Shown: positions 1 to 12,623, numbered from the stretch's first letter. The stretch is DNA of 64,000 nucleotides from Rhynochetos jubatus (GCA_027574665.1 CM050653.1:44280118-44344117); one strand, 5' to 3'. Translations and numbers: made by a program. The notes: a model not told the origin generated them from the letters alone.

Positions 1-1165
1 GATCATACTGTTTTCTCTTTTGTTTCATCTGCCTGGTTTTTTTCCAGGCTTTATCTGCCTCTGCACTGCTGACCAGTTTTCCAATTTAATTTTATAGGGA
101 GTGGGACAGAGACCCCTGTTGGATAGACTGCTGGTTAAAAGGTGCTATTGCCCTTAACTTGGCAATCGCTTACGTCAGTTCAGCAGACAAAGACGTCAAA
201 ACACTTTTCTTGCTGTCAGAGCAGAGCAAGTATTTACTTCTTTTCAACATCCAAGTGTTTTCTCTGTGATTTTTAACAACTGTTGATAACAGATTAGCTG
301 CTATGGTAAAACTGTGCTTTATGGCCTATGTACTATTTTGGGCTCTGTGCTGGTGGGGTGAAGAAAAACTAGTAGAGGTTACTTTCTTATTCTGAATCTG
401 CTTTCCCACATATAAAGAGAGAGAATAAAAATCCTGGCTGCCTTTCTGATATGCCTTGAAATCCACTGCTGAAAAATGTTGCTTTAAAAGTTGGACATTA
501 TAATCTATAATTATAATCAAACCCATATGAGCATTATGCGTGAGAAGGCAGCCTGATAGCATATACGGCTGCAAGTGGAAAGAAACCAGGAAATCCCTGC
601 TGCAGATGAGTGACACTGCAGGCATTTTTTCGCACAGATATTAGCTGTTCATTGTGTCAGTAAGGCAGCGAACACAGTGAGACATATTGCTACGTGCTGA
701 AATTCCTCCCTGTGTTTAATTTCTCTGCCATGATGTTGTGTTATCATAATCCTTTGACCAAAATATGAAAGTATCAGGAAAGGACTGAAAAATGAGTTCA
801 AGTTTAGGGCTGAATGTCCTGCTATACTCTCTGAGCAGCATTAGTTTGGACGAAGCTGACAGTGGGAACCCACCCACACAAAAATAGAATTGGACAGCTG
901 AACCCAGCTTATGTTTTGAGAATACAGCTTCTCTTTTGAAGTCTATGATTTTTAGTCCTATTGTACAGTTCAGTCTTGGACCATGAGAACTTGGAATGCA
1001 CTTTTGGGCATTTGGTCACTTCAGGAACTTCCATCTAAAACATTAGATTTTTACTGGCTTATGGAAGCAAAAAAGGTCTTGTTATCTCAAATAAATACAC
1101 AGCAGTTACTGTTGATTTTAAAAACTATTTTTACCTTGTGAACATACCTGAAGCATGAAGTGAAT
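1..1165. other. AT-rich non-coding stretch, no feature recognised
   Basis: No repeat family, RNA gene or convincing exon was recognised here. A 99-codon minus-strand open frame at 326-625 has low-complexity, non-protein-like composition and no splice context, and is taken as chance. Confidence 0.5.
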
Positions 1166-1508
1166 TATAGAATGATGGAACGTTTTGGGTTGGAAGGGAC
1201 CTTAAAGATCATCTAGTTCCAACCCCCTGCCATGGTCAGGGACACCCTCCACTAGACCAGGTTGCTCCAAGCCTCATCCAGCCTGGCCTTGAACACTGCC
1301 AGGGGTGGGGCATCCACAGCTTCTCTGGGCAACCTGTGCTAGTGCCCCACCACCCTTTCTGGGAAGAATTTTTTCCTGATATCCAATGTAAAACTCCCCA
1401 CTTTCAATTTAAACCAGTTACTCCTTGTCCTGTCACTACAGACCCTTGTAAAAAGTCCCCTTCCAGCTTTCTTGTCGACCCCTTCAGGTACTGGAAGGTG
1501 CTATAAGG
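1166..1508 (-). mobile_element. CR1 LINE, 5'-truncated 3' end fragment
   Basis: Read on the minus strand this is the 3' end of an avian CR1 non-LTR retrotransposon. The plus strand starts with ATAGAATGAT, the reverse complement of the CR1 3' tail. It continues with GGTTGGAAGGGACCTTAAAG and the block CCAGCCTGGCCTTGAACACT, both hallmarks of the 3' end of CR1 ORF2 and its short 3' UTR. Similarity fades near 1508, as expected for the 5' truncation typical of target-primed reverse transcription. No poly(A) tail is expected for this family and none is seen. The encoded ORF2 C-terminus is interrupted, so this is an inactive fossil. Orientation and family are secure; the exact 5' edge is uncertain by about 20 bases. 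Confidence 0.95.
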
Positions 1509-2436
1509 ACTATAATCTTTGTTATTTTCTGATTTCAGAGATATGAACTGGATGAATCAGTATGCAATTCTGTAAATGAACAAGGCTTCAGATCTACCTC
1601 CAAAACTCCAGCTGCTCCTTTTGCTAGACTGATTTCCCTTGCTGTTCTTGCCTGGACACCTCAGGACAGTCCAAGGACATGTACAAGGTGCTGTCTGATA
1701 GATGTACGTTATGAAGTTTGGTTCATCAGATGAATGCTGTCTCCATTATTAGATTTTTATTTGATGGTTTATTGGTTCCAGTCCCTGGCATCAGTGCAGT
1801 AAACTTGAAAACCCCAAAGCCTCTTGACATTTAATAGTGTTACATAGAACTCCCTGATACGATTTTTTTTTTTTTTTTTTTTTAATAAACAGAATGCCCT
1901 TATTGTAACTGTACTGGCTCATGCTCCTTGGTAAAGGAGCAATAAAGTTGCAAATTGCATGATTTGTCAGTCTGGAAATGCTTGTGCAACCCATTTCTGT
2001 TCTCCTATTTGTCTGCATCATGATACTAGCTTATTGCATTTCACTGCCATTTTATAAAAGCTCAGAACAAATGCTTGTTTACAAGTGAAGCAGATTAGAG
2101 ACTACACTCAATTGGTATAAATCAAGATAGTAAAGTGGAGACTTTTTTACTGAACTGCAACCATTTCTTGCTACTACCAGTTAATAATGATAATAAAATA
2201 CTGTAAAAGAAGTAGCATCTTGAGATCTGAAAAGGATTATGACCATATTGTGTTACACACTTCAAATACACCTGATGAAGTGCTGTAAATTTCCCTGAAA
2301 GGGGATCGAATCTGGGCAGGGGACACACACAGAGCACAACCAGATTTGTTAGAATGCCTTTTATAAGGTTGTTTTTTATTAACAGATGAGCTGTTAATAG
2401 CAGAAAACCATTTGCACTATCCATTCACTTTCTCTT
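1509..2436. other. Intergenic or intronic sequence with a T21 run
   Basis: The stretch is AT-rich. It holds a run of 21 T at 1863-1883, followed at once by AATAAA on the plus strand, which looks like a slippage-prone homopolymer rather than a gene end. Short open frames at 1791-2021 and 2122-2424 on the minus strand include the translated homopolymer and are not supported as genes. Confidence 0.5.
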
Positions 2437-3190
2437 TTGCACAGGTCACACACCTGGAGCAACAGTGAGGGGCCAGCCCTACTGTACACTTACTCAGAAG
2501 TGGATGGTCATCCAGGTACAACCGTGATTTCTAGACAGGTGTTCAGAGACTTCTTTAAGGTCCCTTGTGTCAGCAGATGTTATACCTGTAATTTGTGTCT
2601 GCTTGTAGCAGCTCATTTCCTTGCTTGGCATGGTTTAAGTTATGGCACTGCTGGTTGATGGATGCATTCATCAGCCTCTTGGTGTCCTCCGTTTACCAGT
2701 TCTTGGGAGACCTCCACTATGTCGTGGCACATATGTTTCCACTCTTCACCCGCTGTTTTCTGGTGATGGTTCCTCCATCCACATGTGTATTTCCCTGGGG
2801 AGCCCATACAGGCAGGCTTGTGCAGAGGGGGTTTCGTGGCAGGAGCAGCACTGCTGAGGCACCAGCTGTGAGAGAGAGAGAGAGAACATGCGTGGGAGAA
2901 AGGAAGAATTGACCCTGTTGTGCCGCTGGGGAACTGGGCCACAGTGTTTTACTGGCTTGTATCACCCCTGGCAGGAAGCCTGTAGTAAGGCTGTGAACTG
3001 TGTCCAGGATGTTGGTGTCCTCTTTGCTCAGCCCTTCCCTCTCAAGGAAAACTCTCTCTGTAGTTCTCGGTTCCTGCGGCTCTTGCTCTGCTGCAGGATG
3101 TGCAGTCACAGGGTGCTTGCTTTCCCAGATTTACTGGCACTCTGGAAATAGGCTCCAAGATCTGAGGAAAACCTCAAAAGATTGAGTCTC
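2437..3190. other. GC-richer block with open frames on both strands; possible old repeat or cryptic exon region
   Basis: About 750 bases are noticeably richer in G+C than the flanks and contain few stop codons in several frames on both strands (for example 2437-2658 and 2888-3151 plus, 2717-3109 minus). On the plus strand a good acceptor (pyrimidine tract then TTTTGCACAG, ending at 2444) is followed by an open stretch and a GT donor after 2515. That would be a 71-base exon, but no reading was recognised. Openness on both strands points to composition rather than selection on one frame. A decayed transposable element or LTR remnant is possible. I cannot name the family. Confidence 0.3.
2869..2884. 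repeat. (GA)n microsatellite
   Basis: A short perfect GA dinucleotide array of about eight units lies inside the GC-richer block. It is the only sizeable GA array noticed in the window. Confidence 0.9.
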
Positions 3191-5776
3191 TAGGACTTGG
3201 TTGGCACACTCTTTCTGTCTCTAAGCCTATTAGATCCTCTCAGTGAACTAGTGACATTTCTTCTAGTCTTGAATATATAAAGTGTGAGTAGAAAAGGAGC
3301 AGCCCAAAGAGATGTCCAAAGAGAAAAATTGCTTGTAAGAGACCATGTCCCCCATGGTTCTTCCATCCCACTAATCTAAAGTATTTAGAAGAGAAGAAAG
3401 AATAGGCTAAACAATTGCAAGAAATTAAATCCAAAACAAAGACTTAAAAGGATAAAGAAAAATGATTATTGAGGCTGTGATTCAACATAACATGTTTTTC
3501 AGGAGTTGACTCTTGCCCCCCACCCTCCCCTTGTCTTTCCACTGTTCTCCAGCCCAAGTGCTGAAAGCAACATTTGAGAAAACCCTGATTTTCTTCCACT
3601 CTAGATATTGCTAACATTCCTCTAGGCAACACTGACAAATGATGTGCTTCAGGTTAGTGAGTTTGACTATATTGACTTGATGTTAATGGTGTCAGCATTA
3701 GATTCTGCTGAGGATACGAATCAAGACCAGACCTATCATTGTGACTTCATGTTGACCTTTTCTCTAGGTGTTTGGTTTTTGTGTGCATGTGTTTTATTTT
3801 TTTCATTGTCTCTGAAAGCTCATTAGGTTTTATAGATAAAAGACTATGTGGAAATTGCTTTTGTCTTTACATAAATGCCATTCATGTAATATAGACTGTA
3901 TGTACAGAGTTTATAGATTGACCATAAAACAATTGCTGTTCTTGAAAACACCACGGTGGGTTTTGAATGAAAAAACATCTCTACCTGGCTTTCATTTTTG
4001 CACTGAGGTCTGATGCTGAGCTGGTATGAACCCCTCAGTGACTTTAACATTTGCAGGATCAGGCCCTTAGTCAAAACTGTATCACTGGGAACTTGTAAAA
4101 TTTGTACCAAGTCGCCAGAAGAGATGAGTAAACTTCTGGCTCTTTCCTCAGCTCAGTTGAAAACTTGTCAGGGACTGAAACCAGATCAGTCTGTAAGATC
4201 TGTTACCTGTCCCTACAGTACCTGACACCGTGCTGTGAGAGATGACACTCTCCTGAGCCTATCCAAGTCTCAGAGAAGACCCTGACAGATGACTTCTTAG
4301 CAAAGAGGCCAGGAGAGTTGAAGGTGTTTGTGATGAAAGCTAAAAAGGGAAAGTTGTGAAGACAAATAACTCCTCTTCACTCTATGTCTTTTCTTGCGTT
4401 CCATTGAGTCTTGCTTTTGTTTCACTGAATCAAAAGCATAGAAATTCCTTTAAATACTGGTAACTTTAATAGCTTGTAGCTATTCTTCCCTGAATTTTCT
4501 TAATTAATATGCCTTTTTTGTTTAAAATCATATTTAAACAAAATGTTGGTTGAGTAAAGTGTCAGTTCCCCCTACCATTAAAATATACCTCAGGTTGGAA
4601 CAGAATATGCAAAGTGGCTCAGCATTGCTGCTTCTTCAACATACTTAATGCTGGTGGAAAGGAACTCCATCTGAAGTTCCTGTCTTGAAAGTATTCTTGA
4701 AACTCTCACTTCCTTGACCCGATATCCTTGGGAGTGATTTGAATAATAAAGTGAACAAGTTTATTGTTTTAAAACATGCTTACAAGTGGACATTATGAAG
4801 AACAAGAATGGGTTAGATGATCAAACTGTATGTGATTAACTGCATGGGAACTCATGAGGTATGAGGGTGGGATGACCTCTATGTTTGAGAAGTGAACCAG
4901 TCTATTGTTGACACTCATAGGAAACAAATAATAAAATAGTCAGCATAGAAATATTTGCCTGATAATAACCTTCAGATTTCACTACTTTTTGAGTATAAAC
5001 TTACTGGTTTTGACTATGCAACTTGCAGCAAATTATTCTCCTGTTTATGCATGAAAAGCCACTGGCCTTTTTGGGAATCCGAGGAAGGGAAAATGACACC
5101 GGAACTTATCCACTCATAAAGCATACAGTAAAATTTGACTGTCAGCTGGAACACATTTGGCAGATTATTTTACAGTTGTGTTTTGTGTTAGGAAAATTGG
5201 TGGCCTCTCCTAAAAAGAAATAGCCTTTGCTTTTGGAGCCCAAGAAGGGGACCAATTGCCAGGCTATACTAAAAGATGTAGAACAATAAATGAATGTCAG
5301 GTTGGAAAACCAGGAAATGATAATTACACAAAAGAACTGTGATTATTTTTTCTTGTGTAATTCAGTTGGGAGTCATTGCTCAGGAAAGGCATATGATCAA
5401 TAAAGTCTTGTTCTGTTTAACTGTTATAGAACAACCTGACTAACATCTGAGCCAATTTCCCCACGCTGCCTTACAGTTGGAATAAAAGAAAAGGAGTCAA
5501 GTCTCCAGGTTGATTTAATGCATAGCTAAAGATGAGTAGCCTGAAATGGAAGGGGAATTCTGGAACAGTTCTGTCAAAACCGCTGATCAAGCAAAACAGC
5601 TAAGTACTATCTACTTTGAAATGTTGAGACTATTTTTAATGGTGGGACTAGGTTTGCTTGAATATGCATTGAAATCAGTAAGAGATAAGTGCCTCACCTA
5701 CTAAGCATTTTTTTTGTGAGTTGCACTGGATTTCTGACTAAAATGCATGTACTTTGCTATCTTTGTAAATCTGTGG
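3191..5776. other. AT-rich non-coding stretch, nothing recognised
   Basis: Several open frames of 60-90 codons are scattered on both strands with no shared splice structure or recognisable protein features. A C-rich tract at 3516-3530 has only three clear runs, so it does not meet the usual four-run G-quadruplex rule on the opposite strand. No repeats were identified. Confidence 0.5.
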
Positions 5777-6213
5777 AAGGCTGGATTCATGTCAGGACCC
5801 TGAAGGTGCTAATAGGCTTTAATGACCAGCCTTATCAGGGACTTTACCCACTTGGGTCTTTAACCCTTGTCCTGAGCTACACTGGAGTGTTGGTCTCTAG
5901 TGCAGCCACAGTGATGCCCTGCCTGGCCACAGATCCCCCTGATGCAAGGCTCAGTCTGTGGACTGGCTTCTTGGCTTCAACTTGGACCTGCCTTATCACC
6001 ATGGTATTATCGTTTGACCTGGACTCTGGGTTGGGCCTGGCTTCCATCTTGGGATCTGCCCCACTCCCCAACTTAGGGTGGTGGACAGGCCCTGGCTGGC
6101 GACACCCTGCCTTGCTGGTCCCCATAGGAGTGCCCTACCACTCCACCTCAACTCCCCTTAGGGAGAAGACTTGCTCTTGTTGCTTCCTGAGAGCTGCTTG
6201 TGTTTTGGGTTAG
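5777..6213. other. GC-rich block of unknown origin with a long plus-strand open frame
   Basis: A sharply bounded GC-rich segment in AT-rich surroundings. The plus-strand frame stays open from 5689 to 6213 (174 codons, opening with a non-ATG codon), the longest plus-strand frame in the window. An 82-codon frame is open on the other strand at 5877-6125. The sequence has an internally repetitive feel (recurring CCTGG, TTGG and CTTGG words) but no clean tandem period. The translation is rich in Leu, Ser, Thr, Pro and Trp and matches no family I know. An uncatalogued or lineage-specific repeat seems more likely than a gene. Confidence 0.3.
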
Positions 6214-8897
6214 TTTTGTTGCTTTACTTAGAAGTCTGCAGAATATGATTTATTTTATTATGTTTTAGTCTGCTGGCTTCACAGAGATGTCTGAATTAGA
6301 CCTGATACCTAACCTTTAAACAATTAGTGCTAGATGAACAGGAGCACATCCATAGTAAAACCAGAATTTCCCTTTCATCTCTAGGATTTGACATTATTTG
6401 AGTTTTTTGACCTAATTCTCTTGCCTGAGCTTGGCTGTTTCAGAGATTTTCTTGCATGTCTCCTGTATTATAGATCTCCATTACCCATTCCCTAAAGACC
6501 AGATGTAATACTTTCATCCATCTTGTGTGGATATTACTGCCTGCTGCAACAAATCATTGCAGTTTTAGTAGCTTTAGATGGATATCTATGTAATCTCATC
6601 ACGGCCTGGCCAGCAGAATCCCACTACTTACTGGCACAGTGATATTTCACATTCATCATGTGAATATTCAAGTGCTCGGATTTTACTAATGGGAGTACCC
6701 AGGAGAGAAGATAATAAGCTTCAAGGAAAGCAAATATTAATCTTTGTTTTTGAGATATTTGCTGAAAACATTTTAAATTGCACATCTATCTGGTTTTAAA
6801 ATTTACAAGTTGAACCACGTTTGGTTATTTACATTAGTTGGAGAGCACAGTCAATAAAGTAGGACTTGTGTGAGGGAAATTTCAGTGGAAGTTAATTACA
6901 GGTAATCAGGGAATAGACAAAGTATACAATAATGAATCTTAATGCCACAAAGTTAATGAGAATTTTGTCATTAATTTCACAGTGGACTAGACTTCATGAA
7001 AGACCTATCTGACTTAGGTAATTTTTCTAATCCATGAATCAGTTTCATGTTGATAACTAGTTGCTGAAATAATTTTAGTAATTAAGAATGTATGAAAAGT
7101 TAGATTTATTTGCAGATGAATCATAAATACAAACCAAAAATTGACAAAACGAATTATTTGCTTTGTTTAATTCTGCTTCTTTGCCTGTAACAACTGGCAG
7201 TAGCAGTTAGTATCACTAGCTCTCTGTGGCTGAAAAAGTTAACCTGATTGAAGTGATGCAGTTCATTCTAGAGCAAAATCTTCAGTCAAAAACAAAGTTA
7301 TACAGTGAGTCAGGGGATTGAAGAATAAAAATACTAAGCTTGCTATTCGTGAGTGGAAGTAGGATCCAAAAGAGTGCCTTCTGCTTTGGGAAGCAGCTGT
7401 AGATTTTGTAATGATGCTTTTCATGGTAAATGATGTTTCCAAATAAATATGCTACAGATATCAAAAGGTCTATAAAACTTTAAGGTTTAATTGTTGTGAA
7501 ATCAATAGGGTTGTAAAATGAAGCGTAGTCCATTAACATTCCCTGTTTTTATTGCACAACATAAATTTCTGGGGGGTTTTGTGGGTTGTGTTCACTTTTG
7601 TTTTGGTGAATTTAAGACCTTGAGATTTGTCAGAATGTAAATCTGAGAAACTTCATGAAGAGGAGAGATGTCACGTGACCCAGGCTGTAAATGGACTTCC
7701 CCTCCTCTCCTTGAGTGGAGAAATCCTTGCCCTGCTTATGTCTTTGCTGAAAGGAAGAAACTAATTTGTTTTTCATGCCTATTTTTTTTTCCTGAACATC
7801 ATAATAAATTTAACAAAGCCCCTGGGTTTTTAACAGTGATTCTTAACTGAAGTCTAGGTTCAGAGCATGGACTTATTGGTGGCTGTATTTAACATGGAGG
7901 TGGCCAAAGGTAGACCAAGGGCTGGGTTTTGTGAGACAAATGTCTGTAGATCTGAGGAATGAGTCACCACAGGTGGATGCAGGGCTGAAGAGGAAACCTA
8001 ACCCATGAGAAGAGGGAGAAAAGTAGTGGCTGCAAGGGCTGAGGAAGTCACACCGGGTGGAGCCGCGAGAGGGAAGGGCTCTGGAAAGGCTGAGCTAAAC
8101 CAAAAGCCAGTGGAAAGGAAAAGAATAAGGTAAAGCTGAAAAAGATGTGAAGGAGAAGAAAGGACACAGGCAAGGTGGGACAGTCAATTGCTCAAGAAAA
8201 TCAAAGTGCTGAGGATATTTACATATGTAAAGTTTAGTCTCATGGGCTTGTAGTCTCGTATTTCTAACACACGAGAATAACCACTACTACGACTGCCGAA
8301 GTTGCTCATATCCTGTGGTAGAAGAATCAGCTCCAGGCATCAACTTTAGCAGAATTTACTTTTGCTAGATAAATAAAACCCACATTAGCTGCCAAATACA
8401 AATTAGCACATGAGTTGCTATTATGCTTGCTCAGTCTCTGGTGTATGGAGTAGATATTACCGACTCATCTCACACGAACGGCTCAGCAGGTGGCTGATAA
8501 TGGCTTTAGGCTGATACCAGGCAGGATCACGGTGCGGGGCAGAGTCACATTTCTAGTCAGTGTATCGAGCCACTCTGGAAACCACAGCTCAAAACCACAG
8601 CTGTCATTCAGCATCCTCCCTGCAAGTCATTCTTGGTACTCTGAATCCACTTACAGCGGTCGTTTCACCCTTTGGGTCTTCCTTGGGCAATGTAATTCAT
8701 GAAACGAACAAACAAACCATACCGTAGATACTGCAGGGTTTTTAAGTTTACTTTTCTGGTTTTGATTTTTTTTTTGTTAGTCATATTTCTTTTATGCCGT
8801 ATATTAGTGTCCATACAGTGCAGAGCAGTACAATGTAAGGCTGGAGGGCAGTCAAAAGAAAATGTTCCCCTTGTGTGCATTTTTTTCACATTTGCAG
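6214..8897. other. Non-coding stretch, including a purine-rich tract
   Basis: Mostly AT-rich unique-looking sequence. From about 7980 to 8170 the plus strand is strongly purine-rich (AG-rich words such as GAAGAGGGAG), without a perfect repeat unit. Overlapping open frames at 8490-8702 and 8699-9025 plus and 8665-8889 minus have no recognisable domains. Confidence 0.45.
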
Positions 8898-8918
8898 TTC
8901 AGATCCCTGAAAGACAAG
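8898..8918 (+). other. Candidate 21-base microexon (weak)
   Basis: A T-rich tract ending TTTGCAG directly precedes a 21-base segment, which is followed by a GTATGC donor. The segment is a multiple of three and open in phase 0, encoding seven residues (FRSLKDK). Real neuronal microexons have this size and context, but matches of this length arise easily by chance in 64 kb. No flanking exons were identified. Confidence 0.1.
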
Positions 8919-9352
8919 GTATGCTATTTGTATTTATTTCATCTTTGGTGTTAAATGTAGTCTGCACTGCTGAGGTGGCTGCTGCTGTTTCGGGTACCCC
9001 TTCCAATTTATGTCATAACTCCTAAAAAATGGTGTAAAAATGGTGATGTACTGACTGCTGGGAAATTATATAAAAGAACTCATATTAATTCCAGAATGTG
9101 AAAAGATGCTCCTAGTATCCCTCTATTCACTTAAAATGGCTTCCTTATTCATCTTTGTTCCAACAAGCCATGAGATAAAGTTCAGTGCAGAGAAAGGTAT
9201 ATTCTGGGTACTAGCAGTCTGTGTGTGTCCCATTTCAGGGGCTGAGCAGTGCTGGAGGGACCCATTTTTCTGCCTGCTGTAGCTCTCTTGATTATTCTTT
9301 TATCCATATGTCAAACAGAGGACCTACAAACTTTAGATGCTCTTAAAAATGG

Positions 9353-9823
9353 TCATAATAAGGGAAGATGATAGAACGTAACTGGATTGTACTCTTGCAG
9401 CTGAATTGCTATTGATTTTAGAGAATGTAAAATCTCATTGTGAAACAGCCATCTCTCCAGCCCTCGGCTACGCTCTGCGACCTTGCTCGCACGGGGCAGG
9501 GTTGTACTTTGCAAATAGCTTTGCTCTTTCCAAGGAGATGGCTTGTAGCTTGCAGTTCTGCTTTTGTATAAGCCTGCTTGCTGTAATTTGTGACTCTGAT
9601 TAGTCCTTCTCCTATTGCAACCAGTAATAGACATTGTTGCCTTCAGTTTTATAGAGCTGGGTTGTCTTAGAGCAAACTGGTGATGATTTTGTATCAGCTG
9701 TTGCAATGTAGCACCTATTTTCATGGGTATGAAAGGATCTGTTGTAGAAAAATAAGATATAGTCCCAACCCAGTGAAGTGGGAACTTACTTGGGTCCAAA
9801 GTGTATTTCACAAGTAGTAGCAA
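9353..9823 (-). other. 156-codon open frame, unrecognised
   Basis: A minus-strand frame is open for 156 codons. A 65-codon plus-strand frame overlaps it at 9406-9603 over a locally GC-richer, CpG-containing patch (about 9455-9540). The translation is rich in Ser, Leu, Gln and Lys and shows no signal peptide, membrane segment or motif that I recognise. No matching splice sites define an exon. It is listed because of its length. It may be chance, a retrocopy fragment, or part of a non-coding transcript or conserved element. Confidence 0.12.
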
Positions 9824-11966
9824 TTGAATTCAAATATGTGTATTTTTTTTTCCCCAAGGAAGTTATATTTTGCTTAACTTATTTCATTTTACGCATAAGG
9901 AAAGAACATAAGAAAATGTTTGCCAATGTTTTGTTGTGTTCTCTTATATACAAAGAATTTTATCAAAACCAAAAAGAAATTAATTATTAACAAGTCACAG
10001 CATACAACCATTAATTATTGTAGAGATATTGCAGCTTATCTGTAGTGTTCAATTGCAGCAAATAGTGGCAAAGTTGGATTTTGTATGCCTTTATGACTAT
10101 AAACGATATAGGACAAAGGGAAATTTTATTATTTCTGGTTTAATTTTATATGACCATGTAAAAAATATGTATGCAGTAGTAAATTCTTTCCTTATATGGG
10201 TCCCTCTTACGAGTAGGTCATTCTGTTAAAAGATTGTTTTGCTGGATAGCTTATCAGTGTCTCACAAGCATATTCATGTTCTTTATTCTTGAGAAAATAT
10301 TTGTTCCCAGGCTGTATTAACACAAATTGTTTCTCTGCGTAGTGTATATATCTGCATAATTATGGAAATATGTCACAAATAATTCTACAGGGCGTAGCTT
10401 TCATTTTCTTCTGCAGTGATATCTAACAGCAGTATAATTATGTGCAGCAATATGTGGTGATATCCTTAACTTGCAAAGACAAAGTGTCACATCTAATACA
10501 GTACAAACCTAATAGGGTAATACAGCATGACAGCAGTGAGTTCAGACTGCACGCTCAGGTATATGTTGGGATACATGTTGGAACAAAGCAGGAGACAGAG
10601 TTCAGGAAGCAGAAGGATTGTGACATTTCTAAAGTTAGAAGTGTAACAGTGATACTCTCCTCTCCTTTTGTTTTGTATGTTAGAAAATTTCTGATGGCCC
10701 AGGAACTGGTTATTTTTTTTCCAGACATCTTCCTTCTTTATTATCAAAACCCATGATATTAAAAAGTATCTGGTACACAGTTGGTATTTGACTTAAACAT
10801 AGATTTTTTTTTTTTTTAATTTTTTTAAGGATTTAATCTACTATTTATGTAGCCAGATACTACATTGTGTTGACTTTACAGGTAGTGCTTCACCTTACTT
10901 TCAGCTATGTTCATTTTTGTGATGTAAAGTGCAAAAACACGTAATACATTTCAGGTTTCTTTCTCCTTTATGATTGTAAGTAGTATCACACTAAAAGTTA
11001 AGGAAGTACGGGTGATCTGAGTTCAAGATACGACTTGGACCACTCTCAGAAAGGCAGTGCAAACTGCTGTCTCTAGCAGGCTCCAGGAACTCTGTCATAG
11101 GTTTGAAAGGTTTCTGCTCCTGGGATGACCTTCATCATGCACAGTTGAAAGAATCAGGTATTATTAACAGATATGAATAAGGGAACTTAGGTATCAGGTA
11201 TATAGTAGGATTAGAACAACCGGGTGCTTGAAGAGCAAGTGTAGTGGCAGTTGGTGTACCTGTGTTCAAGGACCAATTTTATGCAATTAAACATGATAAT
11301 TTTGGAATAAGCTATTTTTACCCAATATATACAGCTTGTTAAAGATAAAAATGTTTCTGATTTTTTTTCAGTCAGTCATATCTCAGAGTGGTCTGGTCAT
11401 TCAACACAATTTTCCCTTGCACATTTTTGTCATGTTTTCAGCCAAAACATTCAGTACTAGCAAGGTGAGGAAGGTATCCCAGACAAAGAGCATAACAATA
11501 TTTTGGGAAACCTAGGGAATGAAAGGCTGTATGCATGGAGGCACGTCAGTACCAAGCGCTGGCACAAAGGAGGGTAATGTTAGCACAGTAAAAAGCATAC
11601 ATGCCAGTGCTTGGTAGTGGAGTCCAACTCCACTGTAAGTAAATTGTTCTTTTGTATCCCTCCACTGAGAGGTCTGTAGGTGCTGCATACCACCTAAGGC
11701 AGGAGCAAATAATGAATAACCATTTAGGGGAGAAGTAAGATTTCTCAACCCACTTTCATGTCCACATATAAAGACTGCTTTTCTTTTTCTGCCCTTGCAG
11801 AAGTGGAAACTCCCTCTTTTCTGGATGACAAATACTCCTGGAACAGGTCAAGGCAACAGCTTCTTTCTGCCAAGCCAAGTATTAGGTGTACCTGGGGGGA
11901 GTATACAGGATCTGGTTGTACGGCTGGGGCACAGTCCAGACTCTTGTGGAATGACTCTTCCATGGG
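9824..11966. other. AT-rich stretch with one strong acceptor-like site
   Basis: Mostly AT-rich sequence with no recognised repeats. At 11780-11810 a long pyrimidine tract ends in CCTTGCAG. The roughly 200 bases that follow are open in two plus-strand frames (to 12009 and 12022), with a weak GT after 12006. No protein family was recognised in either frame. Confidence 0.4.
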
Positions 11967-12623
11967 TCACTGGCTGCAGGCATTACCTCCTGGAGCACCT
12001 AGATGGTAAAGGTCAGTTCTAGCATAGGGTACACAGACACATTGGTTGCTATAGCTCTGTCTGCCAGAAGCAGCTATGTGAACAAATTCCAGCATGGACT
12101 GTACAGCAGTGCTTTGCTGTCTGCAAACAGACCCCTGGGCTGCACTCCTGGAACCCCTGCTCTGATACGGTTGTTTCTGCCAGAAGATGTTGCAGTCCAG
12201 AAAACTCATATGTAAGTAATCCCAGTATCCGAGGCCACTTCTAAACACCAGACCATTTCTGGAAGTCCTTTTCGCTATATGGTTTCTCATTCTGTTATCT
12301 TGGCCTCTTTCCCTCCTCCTTAATTTGTCACTTGAGAATCTGCATAAAACGAAGAATGCAGCACATTCAAATGAAAGTTCCTGGAGCTGAAATGTTGCAG
12401 CTGTTCTGTCTCTGTGGTCTCTTAAATCAGACTTGCAGTTTGCATTATTCGTGCTGAGGAGAGTTAAAAGCCTTAGAAAAAGTTGCTGTTGGCATCTGCG
12501 GCAGAGGGTACCACCACTTTGCAACACGAGAGGGGACATGAGCTCTTGAGAGCTGAAAGCGCTGTGGATTTTATCAGCTTGAGCAAATACAGTATGCGCA
12601 GCCCTGTGAAAAGGTAGCTTCAA
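11967..12623 (-). other. 218-codon open frame, longest in the window, unrecognised
   Basis: The minus strand is open for 218 codons. With a uniform 3/64 stop rate, about 0.2 stop-free intervals this long would be expected across six frames of 64 kb, and fewer in AT-rich DNA, so its length is mildly unusual. The translation is rich in Ser, Arg, Gln and Cys, with no domain, signal peptide or repeat that I recognise. Acceptor-like sites (CTTTTCACAG and TTTTATGCAG, read on the minus strand) lie inside the frame, so it could be an internal exon or lncRNA exon rather than a single-exon gene. Chance remains the simplest reading. Confidence 0.15.

Noticed and set aside
3516..3530. G-quadruplex on the minus strand
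   Set aside because: Only three runs of three or more G are separated by loops, so the usual four-run rule is not met.
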